64,000 nucleotides of DNA from Streptomyces sp. HPF1205 (GCF_020400825.1 NZ_JAINVH010000002.1:186001-250000), one strand, 5' to 3'. Shown: positions 1-9,580, numbered from the stretch's first letter. Notes: a model not told the origin generated them from the letters alone. Numbers and translations: made by a program.

Positions 1-1
1 C

Positions 2-160
2 GTCGCCTTCGTAGGGGCCGCGGCTGCCACCGCTCTCGTCCTGCCCTCCGACGGCCGCTCCTCCGGCCTGGTCCTCACTCTCGCCGTGTTCTACGCGGCC
101 ACGGCCGTCGCCATGGTGCGGGTGCGCGATGTTTCACGTGGAACACAGCGGGCGGGCTGA
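2..160 (+). CDS. C-terminal fragment of a membrane protein, possibly an MFS transporter
   Basis: Only the last 53 residues are visible; the gene begins before the window. The frame is open from base 2 and stops with TGA at 158-160. The fragment is hydrophobic, with a helix rich in Ala/Val/Leu near its start and a second helix (roughly residues 26-45) ending in a basic RVR, as in the last helices of an MFS-type carrier. In Streptomyces chromosomes a transporter gene is usual beyond cca, which supports this. A parS site at 131-144 sits in the last codons and is read VSRGT. The short basic tail after the last helix would be cytoplasmic. Membrane protein is likely; the MFS assignment is inference. 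Confidence 0.55.
   Translation, partial: VAFVGAAAATALVLPSDGRSSGLVLTLAVFYAATAVAMVRVRDVSRGTQRAG
131..144. promoter_or_regulatory. parS: parS site (GTTTCACGTGGAAC)
   Basis: A 14-bp ParB-binding site of hybrid type: one half matches the GTTTCAC half of the consensus GTTTCACGTGAAAC, the other is GTGGAAC. It lies in the 3' end of the preceding gene, read as VSRGT, and is the first of three sites within 90 bp. Confidence 0.85.
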
Positions 161-174
161 AGCGGCGGGTTCGT

Positions 175-188
175 GTTCCACGTGGAAC
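175..188. promoter_or_regulatory. parS: parS site (GTTCCACGTGGAAC)
   Basis: A perfectly palindromic 14-bp ParB site of the GTTCCAC type, in the short gap between two convergent genes. It lies 31 bp from the previous site, close enough for ParB to load on both. Confidence 0.88.
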
Positions 189-203
189 ACGAACCCTGCC
201 GAT

Positions 204-217
204 GTTCCACGTGGAAC
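204..217. promoter_or_regulatory. parS: parS site (GTTCCACGTGGAAC)
   Basis: The third palindromic ParB site of the left-end cluster, in the non-coding gap just past the cca stop codon. The gap (161-244) holds two parS sites and no obvious terminator hairpin. Confidence 0.88.
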
Positions 218-244
218 ATGCCCCCGGACGCCCTCGCCACTGCC

Positions 245-1684
245 TCAGCCCTGCGCGGCCCACCACTCCCTGAGCGCCTCGGTCGCCCCCTCCTCGCCCA
301 GCGGGCCGTGCTCCATCCGCAGATCGAGCAGGTGCTGGTAGGCCTTGCCGACCAGGGGGCCCGGCTTCAGGTCCAGGATCCGCATGATCTGGTTGCCGTC
401 GAGGTCCGGGCGGATGGCGTCCAGCTCCTCCTGCTCCTGCAGTTCGGCGATCCGCGCCTCAAGGCCGTCGTACGTGCGCCACAGCGCCTCCGCCTTGCGC
501 TTGTTGCGGGTCGTGCAGTCCGAGCGGGTCAGCTTGTGCAGTCGGCTCAGCAACGGGCCGGCGTCCCGTACGTAGCGGCGCACCGCCGAGTCGGTCCACT
601 CGCCGGAACCGTAACCGTGGAACCGCAGGTGCAGCTCGACCAGTCGCGAGACGTCCTTGATCTGGTCGTTGGGGTACTTCAGCCGGGTCATCCGGGCCTT
701 GGTCATTTTCGCGCCCACCATCTCGTGGTGGTGGAAGGAGACCCGGCCGTCCGGCTCGAAGCGGCGGGTCCTCGGCTTGCCGATGTCGTGCAGCAGGGCG
801 GCCAGCCGCAACGTCAGGTCGGGGCCCTCCGTCTCCAGGTCGATCGCCTGCTCCAGCACGGTCAGCGTGTGCTCGTAGACGTCCTTGTGCCGGAAGTGCT
901 CGTCGCGTTCCAGGCGCAGCGCCGACAGTTCGGGCAGCACCCGGTCGGCGAGTCCCGTGTCGACCAGGAGCCGCAGCCCTTTGCGCGGGTTGTCGGACAG
1001 CAGGAGCTTGTTGAGCTCGTCGCGGACCCGCTCGGCCGAGACGATCTCGATCCGGTCGGCCATGGCGGTCATCGCGGCGACCACCTCGGGGGCAACCTCG
1101 AAGTCGAGCTGCGCGGCGAACCTGGCCGCGCGCATCATCCGCAGGGGGTCGTCGGAGAAGGACGCCTCGGGTGTGCCGGGGGTGCGCAGCACGCGGGCCG
1201 CCAGGTCGTCGAGCCCGCCGTAGGGGTCGATGAACCGGGAGTCGGGAAGGGCGACGGCCATCGCGTTGACCGTGAAGTCCCGGCGGACCAGGTCGTCCTC
1301 GATGCTGTCGCCGTAGGAGACCTCGGGTTTGCGCGAGGTGCGGTCGTACGCCTCGGAGCGGTACGTCGTCACCTCGATCTGGAATTCCTTGGCCGTCCCG
1401 CCGTCACGGGCGCCCTTCAGCCCGCCCACGGTGCCGAACGCGATGCCGACCTCCCACACCGCGTCCGCCCACGGGCGCAGGATCCTCAGCACCTGCTCCG
1501 GGCGGGCGTCCGTGGTGAAGTCCAGGTCGTTGCCGAGTCTGCCCAGCAGCGTGTCGCGGACCGAGCCGCCGACGAGGGCGAGCTGGAATCCGGCGTCGCG
1601 GAAGCGCCGGCCGAGTTCCTCGGCTACGGGCTCCACCCGGTGGCGGGCCTGCGGGGTCTGGGCGGCATTGTTGGCATTCGGCAC
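245..1684 (-). CDS. cca: CCA tRNA nucleotidyltransferase with HD domain
   Basis: Adds or repairs the 3'-terminal CCA of tRNAs using CTP and ATP; cytoplasmic. The N-terminal half carries the class II nucleotidyltransferase signature: a GGSVRD motif, then LDFTTDA with the catalytic acidic pair, followed by the RRDFTVNAMA block. The C-terminal half has an HD domain (LLHDIGKPRTR), which in this family gives phosphodiesterase or phosphatase activity. This matters here because the tRNA genes in this window do not encode CCA. The GTG start at 1684 gives 479 residues and begins PNANN, as related proteins do. An ATG at 1744 with a better GGGAG ribosome site would add 20 residues, so the start is uncertain. 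It is divergent from the DUF6049-murJ run. Confidence 0.93.
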   Translation of the reverse strand: MPNANNAAQTPQARHRVEPVAEELGRRFRDAGFQLALVGGSVRDTLLGRLGNDLDFTTDARPEQVLRILRPWADAVWEVGIAFGTVGGLKGARDGGTAKEFQIEVTTYRSEAYDRTSRKPEVSYGDSIEDDLVRRDFTVNAMAVALPDSRFIDPYGGLDDLAARVLRTPGTPEASFSDDPLRMMRAARFAAQLDFEVAPEVVAAMTAMADRIEIVSAERVRDELNKLLLSDNPRKGLRLLVDTGLADRVLPELSALRLERDEHFRHKDVYEHTLTVLEQAIDLETEGPDLTLRLAALLHDIGKPRTRRFEPDGRVSFHHHEMVGAKMTKARMTRLKYPNDQIKDVSRLVELHLRFHGYGSGEWTDSAVRRYVRDAGPLLSRLHKLTRSDCTTRNKRKAEALWRTYDGLEARIAELQEQEELDAIRPDLDGNQIMRILDLKPGPLVGKAYQHLLDLRMEHGPLGEEGATEALREWWAAQG

Positions 1685-1848
1685 AACGTAAAAGGGTACG
1701 TGTCCCGGACCGCCCCCCGCGCGCCGGTTTCCCGTACCTTCCATCACGGCTCCCGAACACTGCGGCACCGCCCCGCTCGTTACCATGCGAGCACGCACTT
1801 CCGATGGACCGACCGACGACCGAACGAACACCAGGACGGGGCGAACGC

Positions 1849-4239
1849 GTGGGCGAGGCCGCACAAGCACCCGCAACACCCCCGCCGGCGCCCCGCCGGC
1901 GGACGCTGCGGTTCACCGCGCTGCTCGCCGGAGCGACCCTCCTCGCCGGGTTGCTGCAGACGGCCCAGGCCACCGGCTCCCAGGCGCAGAGCGCCACCGG
2001 CTCGCACACGGCCACCGTGACCCTGACCCGCCTCGATCCCCCCCTCCCGGCCAAGGGCGGCACGATCACGATCGCCGGCACGGTGACCAACAACAGCAAG
2101 ACAGCGATCACCGACGCCCACGTCGGGGTGCGGATCGCCTCCGGCGGCCCGCTCACCACCCGCAGCGCCATGAAGGCCACGAGCACCAGGGGCAGCTTCG
2201 ACGTATTCCTCGACGGCCAGGAGATCAACGGCCACACCGCGAAGGTCCGCACCGTCCCGGCCGGGGCGAGCGCCGCCTTCAGCCTCAAGGTCCCCCTCAG
2301 CGCCTTCGGTCTCGGTCAAACGGGCGTCTACCAGCTCGGCGTGACCCTGGACGGCCAGACGTCGGCGGAGCACTGGCAGCACGTCCTCGGCATCAGGCGG
2401 ACCTTCCTGCCCTGGTACGACACCACGCAGACCCCGCAGCCCGCGCAGACCCGGATCAGCTACCTGTGGCCGCTGACCGACCGGCCGCACATGGCGGCGC
2501 GCGGCGACACGGACTCCCAGCAGAGCCCGATCTTCCTCGACGACGGCCTGGCCGCGGAACTCAAGCCGGGCGGGCGGCTGTGGACGATGGTGAGTCTGGC
2601 CCAGAAGCTCCAGGTGACCTGGATCGTCGACCCGGACCTGCTCGCCTCGGTCGACGCGATGGCCAAGAGCTACCGGGTCGCGGGTCCGGGCGGCGACGTG
2701 ACCCGGACCACGCCCGGCACCGGCACCGCGTACGCCAACCAGTGGCTCGACGCCCTGAAGAGGGCCGTCTCCGGCGACCAGGTGGTCGCGCTGCCCTTCG
2801 GCGACACCGACATCGCCTCGGTGGCCCACCAGGGGCGGAACGTTCCGGGGACCGTGAGCCACCTCAAGACGGCCGAGTCGCTCGGCGCCATGACCGTCGC
2901 CACCGTGCTGGGGGCGACCACCGTGAAGACCCTCCAGGGCGGCAGGATCACCTCCGACGTCGCCTGGCCGGTGGACGGAGCGACCGACTCGTCCATCGTG
3001 TCCGTGGCGCGCTCCGGCGGCGCGAAGGACATCATCGCCCGCAGCGACAGCTTCCCGGACAACGCCCTGCGCTACACCCCCTCCGCGGCCCGCTCGCTGG
3101 GCGGCGGCACCACCGCGGTGGTCGCCGACGCGGCGCTGTCCACGGCGTTCTCCGGCGACATGACCAACGCCCAGAGCGTGAAGCTCGCGCTGCAGGACTT
3201 CCTCGCCCAGACCCTCCTGATCACCATGCAGGCCCCGGCGAAACAGCGCACGCTGCTGGTCGCCCCCCAGCGCATGCCCACGGTTCCGCAGGCGACGGCC
3301 CTGGCGAGGGCGATCACCATGACCGACAGCACCCCGTGGGCGGCAACTGTGCCGTTCGCCACGGCGGCGCACACCCGTCCCGACGCCCGCGCCGGGCACA
3401 AAGTGGCACCGGCGAGCGCGTATCCGGCGGCCCTGCGCAAGCAGGAGCTGACCCACCACACCTTCATGCAGACCTGGTCCACGCAGCGGAACCTGAACTC
3501 CTTCGTGGTGATCCTCACCCGCAAGGACCGGGTCACCGTGCCGTTCGGCAACGCCGTACTGCGGTCGATGTCCACCGAGTGGCGCGGCGACCGCCGGCAG
3601 GGCGACGACTTCCGCGCCTCCATCCGCGGCTATCTGCAGGACCTGATCGGTGCCGTCCACATCATCGACAAGACCACGACGCTGACCCTGTCGGGCCACA
3701 GCGGCACCATCCCGGTCACGGTCAAGAACGACCTCGGCCAGCCGATCACCGGCCTTGTGCTCAGGCTCACGTCCAGCCAGACCATCCGGCTGGAGATCCG
3801 CAGTCCCGAACAGCCGATCTCCATCGACGGCGGACATACCCGTACCCTGAAGTTCCGGACCACGGCCAGCGCCAACGGTCCGGCGCACCTCGTGGCCGGC
3901 CTGTACAACCGCAACGGCGGGCTGTACGGCCAGAGCGTCCGCTTCGACGTGAACATCACCAAGGTGACCGACCTGGTGATGCTCATCATCGCGGCGGGCT
4001 TGTTGCTGTTGGTGCTGGCGGGGGTACGCATCTACCGTCAGCGCAAGCGGCAGGCCGCGGCCGAGAGCGGCGACGGCGACCCCGGGACCGACGGTCCCGA
4101 GGACGCCACGAGCGGCGGCAACGACGGAGACGACGGCACTTCACGCGGCACCGCACCCGGACACCCGGGTGACCCTGCCGCTGACACCGGGCCGGAAAGC
4201 CCTGAGCCGTCCCCGGCAAGTGAGAAGGTGGACGGATAG
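1849..4239 (+). CDS. DUF6049 family secreted, membrane-anchored protein
   Basis: A 796-residue protein conserved next to murJ in actinobacteria; biochemical role unknown. An N-terminal hydrophobic segment (about residues 24-45, after RRR) looks like a signal sequence. A long extracellular region rich in Thr, Val and Gly follows, with a beta-sandwich-like stretch near residue 620. One C-terminal membrane helix (about 709-730) is followed by a basic stop-transfer RQRKR and an acidic Gly/Asp/Pro tail inside the cell. GTG at 1849 is preferred because AGGACGGGG ends 7 nt upstream; an ATG at 1804 in the same frame has no ribosome site. The gene ends 25 bp before murJ, so co-transcription and an accessory envelope role are likely, though inferred. 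Confidence 0.82.
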   Translation: MGEAAQAPATPPPAPRRRTLRFTALLAGATLLAGLLQTAQATGSQAQSATGSHTATVTLTRLDPPLPAKGGTITIAGTVTNNSKTAITDAHVGVRIASGGPLTTRSAMKATSTRGSFDVFLDGQEINGHTAKVRTVPAGASAAFSLKVPLSAFGLGQTGVYQLGVTLDGQTSAEHWQHVLGIRRTFLPWYDTTQTPQPAQTRISYLWPLTDRPHMAARGDTDSQQSPIFLDDGLAAELKPGGRLWTMVSLAQKLQVTWIVDPDLLASVDAMAKSYRVAGPGGDVTRTTPGTGTAYANQWLDALKRAVSGDQVVALPFGDTDIASVAHQGRNVPGTVSHLKTAESLGAMTVATVLGATTVKTLQGGRITSDVAWPVDGATDSSIVSVARSGGAKDIIARSDSFPDNALRYTPSAARSLGGGTTAVVADAALSTAFSGDMTNAQSVKLALQDFLAQTLLITMQAPAKQRTLLVAPQRMPTVPQATALARAITMTDSTPWAATVPFATAAHTRPDARAGHKVAPASAYPAALRKQELTHHTFMQTWSTQRNLNSFVVILTRKDRVTVPFGNAVLRSMSTEWRGDRRQGDDFRASIRGYLQDLIGAVHIIDKTTTLTLSGHSGTIPVTVKNDLGQPITGLVLRLTSSQTIRLEIRSPEQPISIDGGHTRTLKFRTTASANGPAHLVAGLYNRNGGLYGQSVRFDVNITKVTDLVMLIIAAGLLLLVLAGVRIYRQRKRQAAAESGDGDPGTDGPEDATSGGNDGDDGTSRGTAPGHPGDPAADTGPESPEPSPASEKVDG

Positions 4240-4264
4240 CCAGCGGACATAAGGTGGGGCACTG

Positions 4265-6649
4265 ATGAACGCGCCGTACGACGGTGATCGCGACGCTGCG
4301 GGCCGGGTGCCTCCTCCGCCCGAGCAGCACCCGACGCCCGACCCTTATCTGCAGGGCACCTACGCCTACGACCCGTACCGCCGGCAGGACCCCACCGCAC
4401 AGGACCCGGTCGACGACGCCCTCTACGACCGCGCGGCCCATCCCCCGCCCCCGCCCGGCCCGTACCCCGACGGCAACGGCCAGTGGCAGAACGGCGAATA
4501 CGTCGGCGTGGACGGGCTGATGGGCGCGCCCGCGCCCGACCAGCAGCCCTACGACGCCTACGACCACCTCTTCCGCGACCAGCGCCCCGCCCCCGCCCAG
4601 TCCGCCGCGCCGGACCCGCGCCAGGACTACGGCCAGTACCAGGACCAGCCGCAGGACCAGCCCCAGGGCGGTTCCTACGGCTACTACGAGCAGCAGGGGT
4701 ACGGCCGGCAGGAGTACCAGCAGCCGGGCTACGACGCCGCTCAGCAGTACGGACAGCAGTACGGACAGCAGCAATACGGCGGCCAGGAGTACGGGCAGGA
4801 GTACGCGGGGCAGGAGTACGGCGGGCAGCAGGCGTACCAGGACGGCTACTACGGCGACCAGTACGGGCAGCAGTACGCCGACCCGCGCTACGCCTACCCG
4901 TTCGAGCAGCAGTACGGCGACCACCGGGACGGGACCCTGCCGCCACCGGACGAGACCGGGCAGATCCCGATCATCCAGGTGCCGATCCCCGCCCCCGCGC
5001 CCGCGGAGGGCGGCAAGGCCGGCGGCATCCTCAAGTCCAGCGCCCTGATGGCCGCGGGAACCCTGGTTTCACGTGTGACGGGCTTCGTCCGCACCCTGGT
5101 CATCGCCGCGGGCATCGGTGTCGCGACCCTCGGCGACGGGTACGCCGTGGCCAACACGCTGCCGACGATGATCTACATCCTCACCATCGGCGGCGGCCTC
5201 AACTCCGTCTTCGTCCCCCAGCTCGTCCGCGCCATGAAGGACGACGAGGACGGGGGAGCCGCCTACGCCAACCGTCTGCTCACCGTGGTGATGGTGGTGC
5301 TGGGCGGCGTCGTCGCGGTGACCGTGCTCGGCGCGCCTTTCCTGGTCCGGCTGATGTCCGCGAAGATCGCCGACAACCCGGACTCGTACAGCGTCGCCAT
5401 CACCTTCGCCCGCTACTGCCTGCCCACCATCTTCTTCATGGGTGTGCACGTGGTCATGGGCCAGGTGCTCAACGCGCGCGGCAAGTTCGGCGCGATGATG
5501 TGGACGCCGGTCCTCAACAACATCGTGGTGATCTTCACCTTCGTGATGTTCATCTGGGTGTACGGCTCCTACAGCACCACGCGGATGGACGCCACCACGA
5601 TCACCCCGGAGGGCGCCCGGCTGCTGGGTATCGGCACCCTGCTGGGCCTGGTGGTGCAGTCGCTGGCGATGCTGCCGTACCTGCGGGACGCCGGCTTCCG
5701 GTTCCGGCCGCGCTTCGACTGGCGCGGGCACGGCCTCGGCCACGCGGCCAAGCTCGCGAAGTGGACGTTCTTCTTCGTCCTGGCCAACCAGGCCGGCCTC
5801 ATCGTCGTCACCCAGCTCGCCACCTGGGCGGGCGCCAACGCCGACAAGAACGGCTACCAGGGCACCGGCATCACCGCGTACAACAACGCGCTGCTGATCT
5901 GGCAGATGCCGCAGGCCATCATCACCGTCTCGGTGATGGCGGCGGTACTGCCGCGGATCTCCCGGGCGGCCGCCGACGGAGACATCTCCGCGGTCCGTGA
6001 CGACATCTCCTACGGCCTGCGCACCTCGGCCGTGGCGATCGTGCCCGCCGCCTTCGCCTTCCTGGCGCTGGGCGTGCCCATGTGCGGCCTGCTGTACTCC
6101 GGCACCAACACCGAGTCCGCCCGCAACATCGGCTTCATCCTGATGGCGTTCGGCATCGGCCTGGTCCCCTACTCGGCCCAGTACGTGGTGCTGCGCGGGT
6201 TCTACGCCTTCGAGGACACCCGCACGCCCTTCTACAACACCGTCGTCGTGGCCGCCGTGAACGCCGCCACCTCGGCGCTGTGCTTCTTCGCCCTGCCCGC
6301 CCGCTGGGCCGTGGTCGGCATGGCCTTCTCCTACGGCCTGGCGTACGCGGTCGGAGTGCGGGTAGCCGCCAAACGTCTGCGGGCGCGGCTGCACGGGGAC
6401 CTCGACGGACGCCGGGTGGTGCGTACCTACGCCCGGCTGGCGGGCGCGTGCGTCCCGGCCGCCGCGATCGCGGGCGTGGCCGTGTACATGGTCCTGCGCA
6501 CGCTGGGCAGTGGCGCCACGGGCTCGCTGGCGGCGCTGGTGGTCGGCGGCGTGGTACTGGCCGTGCTGTTCCTCGCGGCCGCCAAGCGGATGCGGATCGA
6601 AGAACTCAACGCGATGATCGGCATGGTGCGCGGCCGCCTCGGACGCTGA
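4265..6649 (+). CDS. murJ: Lipid II flippase MurJ (MviN) with a long Tyr/Gln/Gly-rich N-terminal tail
   Basis: Flips lipid II across the membrane for peptidoglycan synthesis; MOP exporter superfamily. From about residue 253 the protein has the MurJ core: a first helix leading into LVSRVTGFVRT, then about 14 hydrophobic segments and the conserved GLVPYSAQYVVLRGFYAFEDTRTP block. The first 250 residues are unusual: Pro-rich, then an array of YG, QQYG, QEYG and GYD repeats (about residues 140-220) that would be cytoplasmic and disordered. Mycobacterial MviN instead carries a C-terminal pseudokinase, which here is the next gene. The ATG at 4265 follows a GGTGGGG ribosome site. A parS-like string at 5066 is part of the coding motif, not counted as parS. 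Confidence 0.95.
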   Translation: MNAPYDGDRDAAGRVPPPPEQHPTPDPYLQGTYAYDPYRRQDPTAQDPVDDALYDRAAHPPPPPGPYPDGNGQWQNGEYVGVDGLMGAPAPDQQPYDAYDHLFRDQRPAPAQSAAPDPRQDYGQYQDQPQDQPQGGSYGYYEQQGYGRQEYQQPGYDAAQQYGQQYGQQQYGGQEYGQEYAGQEYGGQQAYQDGYYGDQYGQQYADPRYAYPFEQQYGDHRDGTLPPPDETGQIPIIQVPIPAPAPAEGGKAGGILKSSALMAAGTLVSRVTGFVRTLVIAAGIGVATLGDGYAVANTLPTMIYILTIGGGLNSVFVPQLVRAMKDDEDGGAAYANRLLTVVMVVLGGVVAVTVLGAPFLVRLMSAKIADNPDSYSVAITFARYCLPTIFFMGVHVVMGQVLNARGKFGAMMWTPVLNNIVVIFTFVMFIWVYGSYSTTRMDATTITPEGARLLGIGTLLGLVVQSLAMLPYLRDAGFRFRPRFDWRGHGLGHAAKLAKWTFFFVLANQAGLIVVTQLATWAGANADKNGYQGTGITAYNNALLIWQMPQAIITVSVMAAVLPRISRAAADGDISAVRDDISYGLRTSAVAIVPAAFAFLALGVPMCGLLYSGTNTESARNIGFILMAFGIGLVPYSAQYVVLRGFYAFEDTRTPFYNTVVVAAVNAATSALCFFALPARWAVVGMAFSYGLAYAVGVRVAAKRLRARLHGDLDGRRVVRTYARLAGACVPAAAIAGVAVYMVLRTLGSGATGSLAALVVGGVVLAVLFLAAAKRMRIEELNAMIGMVRGRLGR

Positions 6650-6781
6650 CCGGACGGGACGGCGAGGCTCGCGAGGCAACCATCACGGCCTGCCGTGTGT
6701 CGTGCATAGCGCGGGAGTGCGGGCACAATTGTCATCGGCTTGATGTGAGATCGCGCGATGGATGGGGAGGCAGGAACGACG

Positions 6782-8875
6782 GTGGCGGATCGGAGCACGG
6801 CCGCCGTCGGAGTGGCCAACGAGGGCGGCGCCACATCCGACGGGACGACGACGGACGACCAGACCAGCACCCCATCCGACGGCACCGACACCGCGGGCGC
6901 GACGCGGAACGCACCGGAGCGCGCCGCAGAACCGTCCGCCGACGAGTCCGACAAGCCCGAGGAGCGCGAGGAGCCCGACAAGTCCGAGGAGCCGGAGGAG
7001 AAGGAACGCGAGCCGGAGCCCGTCGAGGAGACCGTGCGACTGACCGAAGCCGTGGGCGCCGCCGAGCCCGACGCCGCCACCGAGCCCCTCTCCGTCGAGC
7101 CCCCGGCCGCGGCCGCCACCACCGTCGCTCAAGCCGCCGACGAAGTCCCTCGTGATCCCGGCGCCCAAGCCGCCGGCGCCCGATCCGAACCGGCACCGGA
7201 CGCCCCTTCGCCGGCCCCTGTGAACGCGGGCGCCGGATCGGGTGGCCGGACCGACGCGGACACGGTCCCCATGGTTGGAGCCGTTGCCCGCCGTTCCACC
7301 GCTTCCGCCTCCACCGCGGCGAGCACCACGGGCACGACGGCCGCCAAGCGGCGTCCCAAGCCGCCCACCACGGCCCCGGACCTGCACAGCGGTCACAAGC
7401 TCGCCCGCCGCTACCAGTTGGAGGAATGCGTCACCCGGGTCGACGGCTTCAGCAGCTGGCGCGCGGTGGACGAGAAGCTGCGCCGGGCGGTGGGCATCCA
7501 TGTTCTGCCCGCCGACCACGGGCGCGCCCGTCAGGTGCTGGCGGCGGCGCGCTCCGCCGCGCTGCTCGGCGACCCGCGCTTCGTGCAGGTCCTCGACGCG
7601 GTCGAGGACAACGAGCTCGTCTACGTCATCCACGAGTGGCTGCCCGACGCCACCCCACTCGCCGACCTGCTGGCCACCGGCCCGCTGGAGCCGCACGAGG
7701 CCTACCAGATGGTCAGCCAGGTGTCCCAGGGCATGGCGGCGGCCCACCGGGAGGGCCTGGCGCACCTGCGGCTGGACCCCGGCGACGTGCTGCGGACGAT
7801 GTCCGGGCAGTACCGCATCCGCGGCCTGGCGGTCGCCGCCGCACTGCGCGGCCTCAGCTCCGACCGGCCGCAGCGCCAGGACACCGAGTCGATCGGCGCC
7901 CTGCTCTACGCGTCCTTGACCCAGCGCTGGCCGTACGAGGAGGACGCTCACGGCCTGAGCGGACTGCCCAAGGGAGTCGGCCTGGTCGCCCCCGACCAGG
8001 TACGGGCGGGGGTCCACCGCGGGCTGTCCGAGATCGCCATGCGGGCACTCGTCAACGACGGAGCGACCGCCTCCCGCGAGGAGCCGCCCTGCACCACCCC
8101 CGAGGAACTGGCGAAGGCCGTGGCGGCCGTGCCCCGGATCCGGCCCCCGGAGCAGCCGGCACCCGTCTACCGGCCCACGCCCTTCGCACCGTCCACACCG
8201 CCGCCCGGAGCCCCCGGGCGGACCGCCGTGGCCGCTCCGGCGCCACCCCCGGCGCTGCCCGGACGCACCGGTCAGGCCCTGAAGTGGGCGGTGGCCGCGC
8301 TGCTGATCGTCGCGATCGGGCTGGGGAGCTGGCAGCTCGCCGACACCCTCCAGTCCCGGGAGAACCAGCCCACCAAGCGGGCCACGCCCACCGGGCAGCG
8401 GGGCGGCAAGGACGCGACGCACCCGGCGACCGGAAAGCCGCTGCCGATCGCGACGGTGAAGGACTTCGACCCGCTGGGCAACGGCACCGAGAACCCGACG
8501 GACGTGTCGAAGGCCTACGACAACGACCCTTCCACGTACTGGGAGACCAGCTGGTACGCCTCGGCGGACCTCGGCAGCCTCAAGCCGGGTGTGGGCCTCA
8601 TCGTGGACCTGGGCAGCGCCAGGGCGGTGAGCCAGGTGAAGGTGAACCTCATCGGCTCCACCGACGTGCAGCTGATGGCCGCCCCGGGCAGCTCCGCCAC
8701 GCCCACCCGCCTCAACGCCTTCACCAAGGTGGCCACCGGGTCCGGCACGAATCTGACGCTCACCCTCCCGAGTAAAGTGACCTCCCGCTACCTGCTGGTC
8801 TGGCTGACCAAGCTCCCGCCGGCCGCGGACGGCAGCTACCGAGGCAAGATCTCCGAAATCCACGTCGTGGGCTGA
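6782..8875 (+). CDS. Membrane-spanning pseudokinase (MviN-partner type) with extracellular discoidin-like domain
   Basis: A 697-residue protein resembling the C-terminal half of mycobacterial MviN, encoded separately here. Residues 1-200 are acidic and low-complexity. About 205-445 align to a Ser/Thr kinase fold that lacks catalytic residues: the lysine strand reads VGIHVL instead of VAVKVL, the HRD loop is HLRLDPGDVL, and DFG is replaced by IRGL. A Pro-rich linker and one membrane helix (about 500-520) follow. The external domain (about 545-697) has a discoidin or carbohydrate-binding look (DNDPSTYWETSW, VDLGSARAVSQVKV). It probably docks FHA proteins such as FhaA after PknB phosphorylation, by analogy with mycobacteria. 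GTG at 6782 follows GGGGAGG; an upstream ATG at 6758 has a weaker site. Confidence 0.85.
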   Translation: MADRSTAAVGVANEGGATSDGTTTDDQTSTPSDGTDTAGATRNAPERAAEPSADESDKPEEREEPDKSEEPEEKEREPEPVEETVRLTEAVGAAEPDAATEPLSVEPPAAAATTVAQAADEVPRDPGAQAAGARSEPAPDAPSPAPVNAGAGSGGRTDADTVPMVGAVARRSTASASTAASTTGTTAAKRRPKPPTTAPDLHSGHKLARRYQLEECVTRVDGFSSWRAVDEKLRRAVGIHVLPADHGRARQVLAAARSAALLGDPRFVQVLDAVEDNELVYVIHEWLPDATPLADLLATGPLEPHEAYQMVSQVSQGMAAAHREGLAHLRLDPGDVLRTMSGQYRIRGLAVAAALRGLSSDRPQRQDTESIGALLYASLTQRWPYEEDAHGLSGLPKGVGLVAPDQVRAGVHRGLSEIAMRALVNDGATASREEPPCTTPEELAKAVAAVPRIRPPEQPAPVYRPTPFAPSTPPPGAPGRTAVAAPAPPPALPGRTGQALKWAVAALLIVAIGLGSWQLADTLQSRENQPTKRATPTGQRGGKDATHPATGKPLPIATVKDFDPLGNGTENPTDVSKAYDNDPSTYWETSWYASADLGSLKPGVGLIVDLGSARAVSQVKVNLIGSTDVQLMAAPGSSATPTRLNAFTKVATGSGTNLTLTLPSKVTSRYLLVWLTKLPPAADGSYRGKISEIHVVG

Positions 8876-8902
8876 ACGAGCGGCGGACGGGGGAATCTGG
8901 TC

Positions 8903-9580
8903 GTGGAGGACAACCGGCTCGGCGGCGTGGGTGACGCCGAGCTCCTCGCCCGTCACGTCGCCGGCGACCCCGACGCCTTCGGGGAACTCGTCCGGCGGCA
9001 CCGCGATCGGCTGTGGGCGGTCGCCCTGCGCACGCTGGGCGACCGTGAGGAAGCCGCCGACGCCGTCCAGGACGCGCTGGTGTCGGCGTTCCGGGCGGCC
9101 CATACCTTCCGCGGCCAGTCGGCCGTCACGACCTGGCTGCACCGGATCACGGTGAACGCCTGCCTGGACCGGGCCCGCAGGGCCGCCACCCGCCGGACCG
9201 CGCCCATGGCGGAAGAGGAGACCTTCGAGGCCCTCCTGGAGCCGCACGAGTCCGCCGAGGCGCCCGCCGAGCGGGACGAACTGCACCGGGAGCTGCTGGC
9301 CGCGCTCGCCACTTTGCCAGCCGACCAGCGGGCCGCACTCGTCCTGGTCGACATGCAGGGATACCCCGTCGCCGAAGCCGCCGAAGTCCTGGAGGTGCCG
9401 ACGGGCACGGTGAAGAGCAGATGTGCCCGCGGCCGGGCCCGGCTCCTGCCGCTCCTGGCCCACCTGCGGGCAGGCGGCGGTGCCCGGGAAAACCCCGCCA
9501 CTGCCATGGAACGGAACCAGGCGGAGGGGACCCCCGTCCCAGAGACGGGAGCGGAGAAGGGCGGAGGTGGCCACCGGTGA
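8903..9580 (+). CDS. sigM: ECF sigma factor, SigM type
   Basis: A 225-residue extracytoplasmic-function RNA polymerase sigma factor. Region 2 is clear (DAFGELVRRHRDRLWAVALR, then EEAADAVQDALVSAF), as is region 4 (LPADQRAALVLVDMQGYPVAEAAEVLEVPTGTVKSR, a helix-turn-helix for the -35 element). Lengths fit a minimal two-domain ECF factor. The GTG start follows GGGGGA. Its TGA overlaps the GTG of the anti-sigma gene (GTGA at 9577-9580), so the two are translationally coupled. Position between the MurJ pseudokinase and trxBA matches M. tuberculosis sigM, which is the basis for the symbol. Confidence 0.9.
   Translation: MEDNRLGGVGDAELLARHVAGDPDAFGELVRRHRDRLWAVALRTLGDREEAADAVQDALVSAFRAAHTFRGQSAVTTWLHRITVNACLDRARRAATRRTAPMAEEETFEALLEPHESAEAPAERDELHRELLAALATLPADQRAALVLVDMQGYPVAEAAEVLEVPTGTVKSRCARGRARLLPLLAHLRAGGGARENPATAMERNQAEGTPVPETGAEKGGGGHR

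Noticed and set aside
173-2020. A 615-codon plus-strand frame across cca
   Set aside because: It is antisense to cca motifs; the MFHVEH start is just a parS read in another phase.
5066-5079. A parS-like string GTTTCACGTGTGAC inside murJ
   Set aside because: It has two mismatches and encodes V-S-R-V-T, part of the conserved MurJ motif before GFVRT, so coding constraint explains it.
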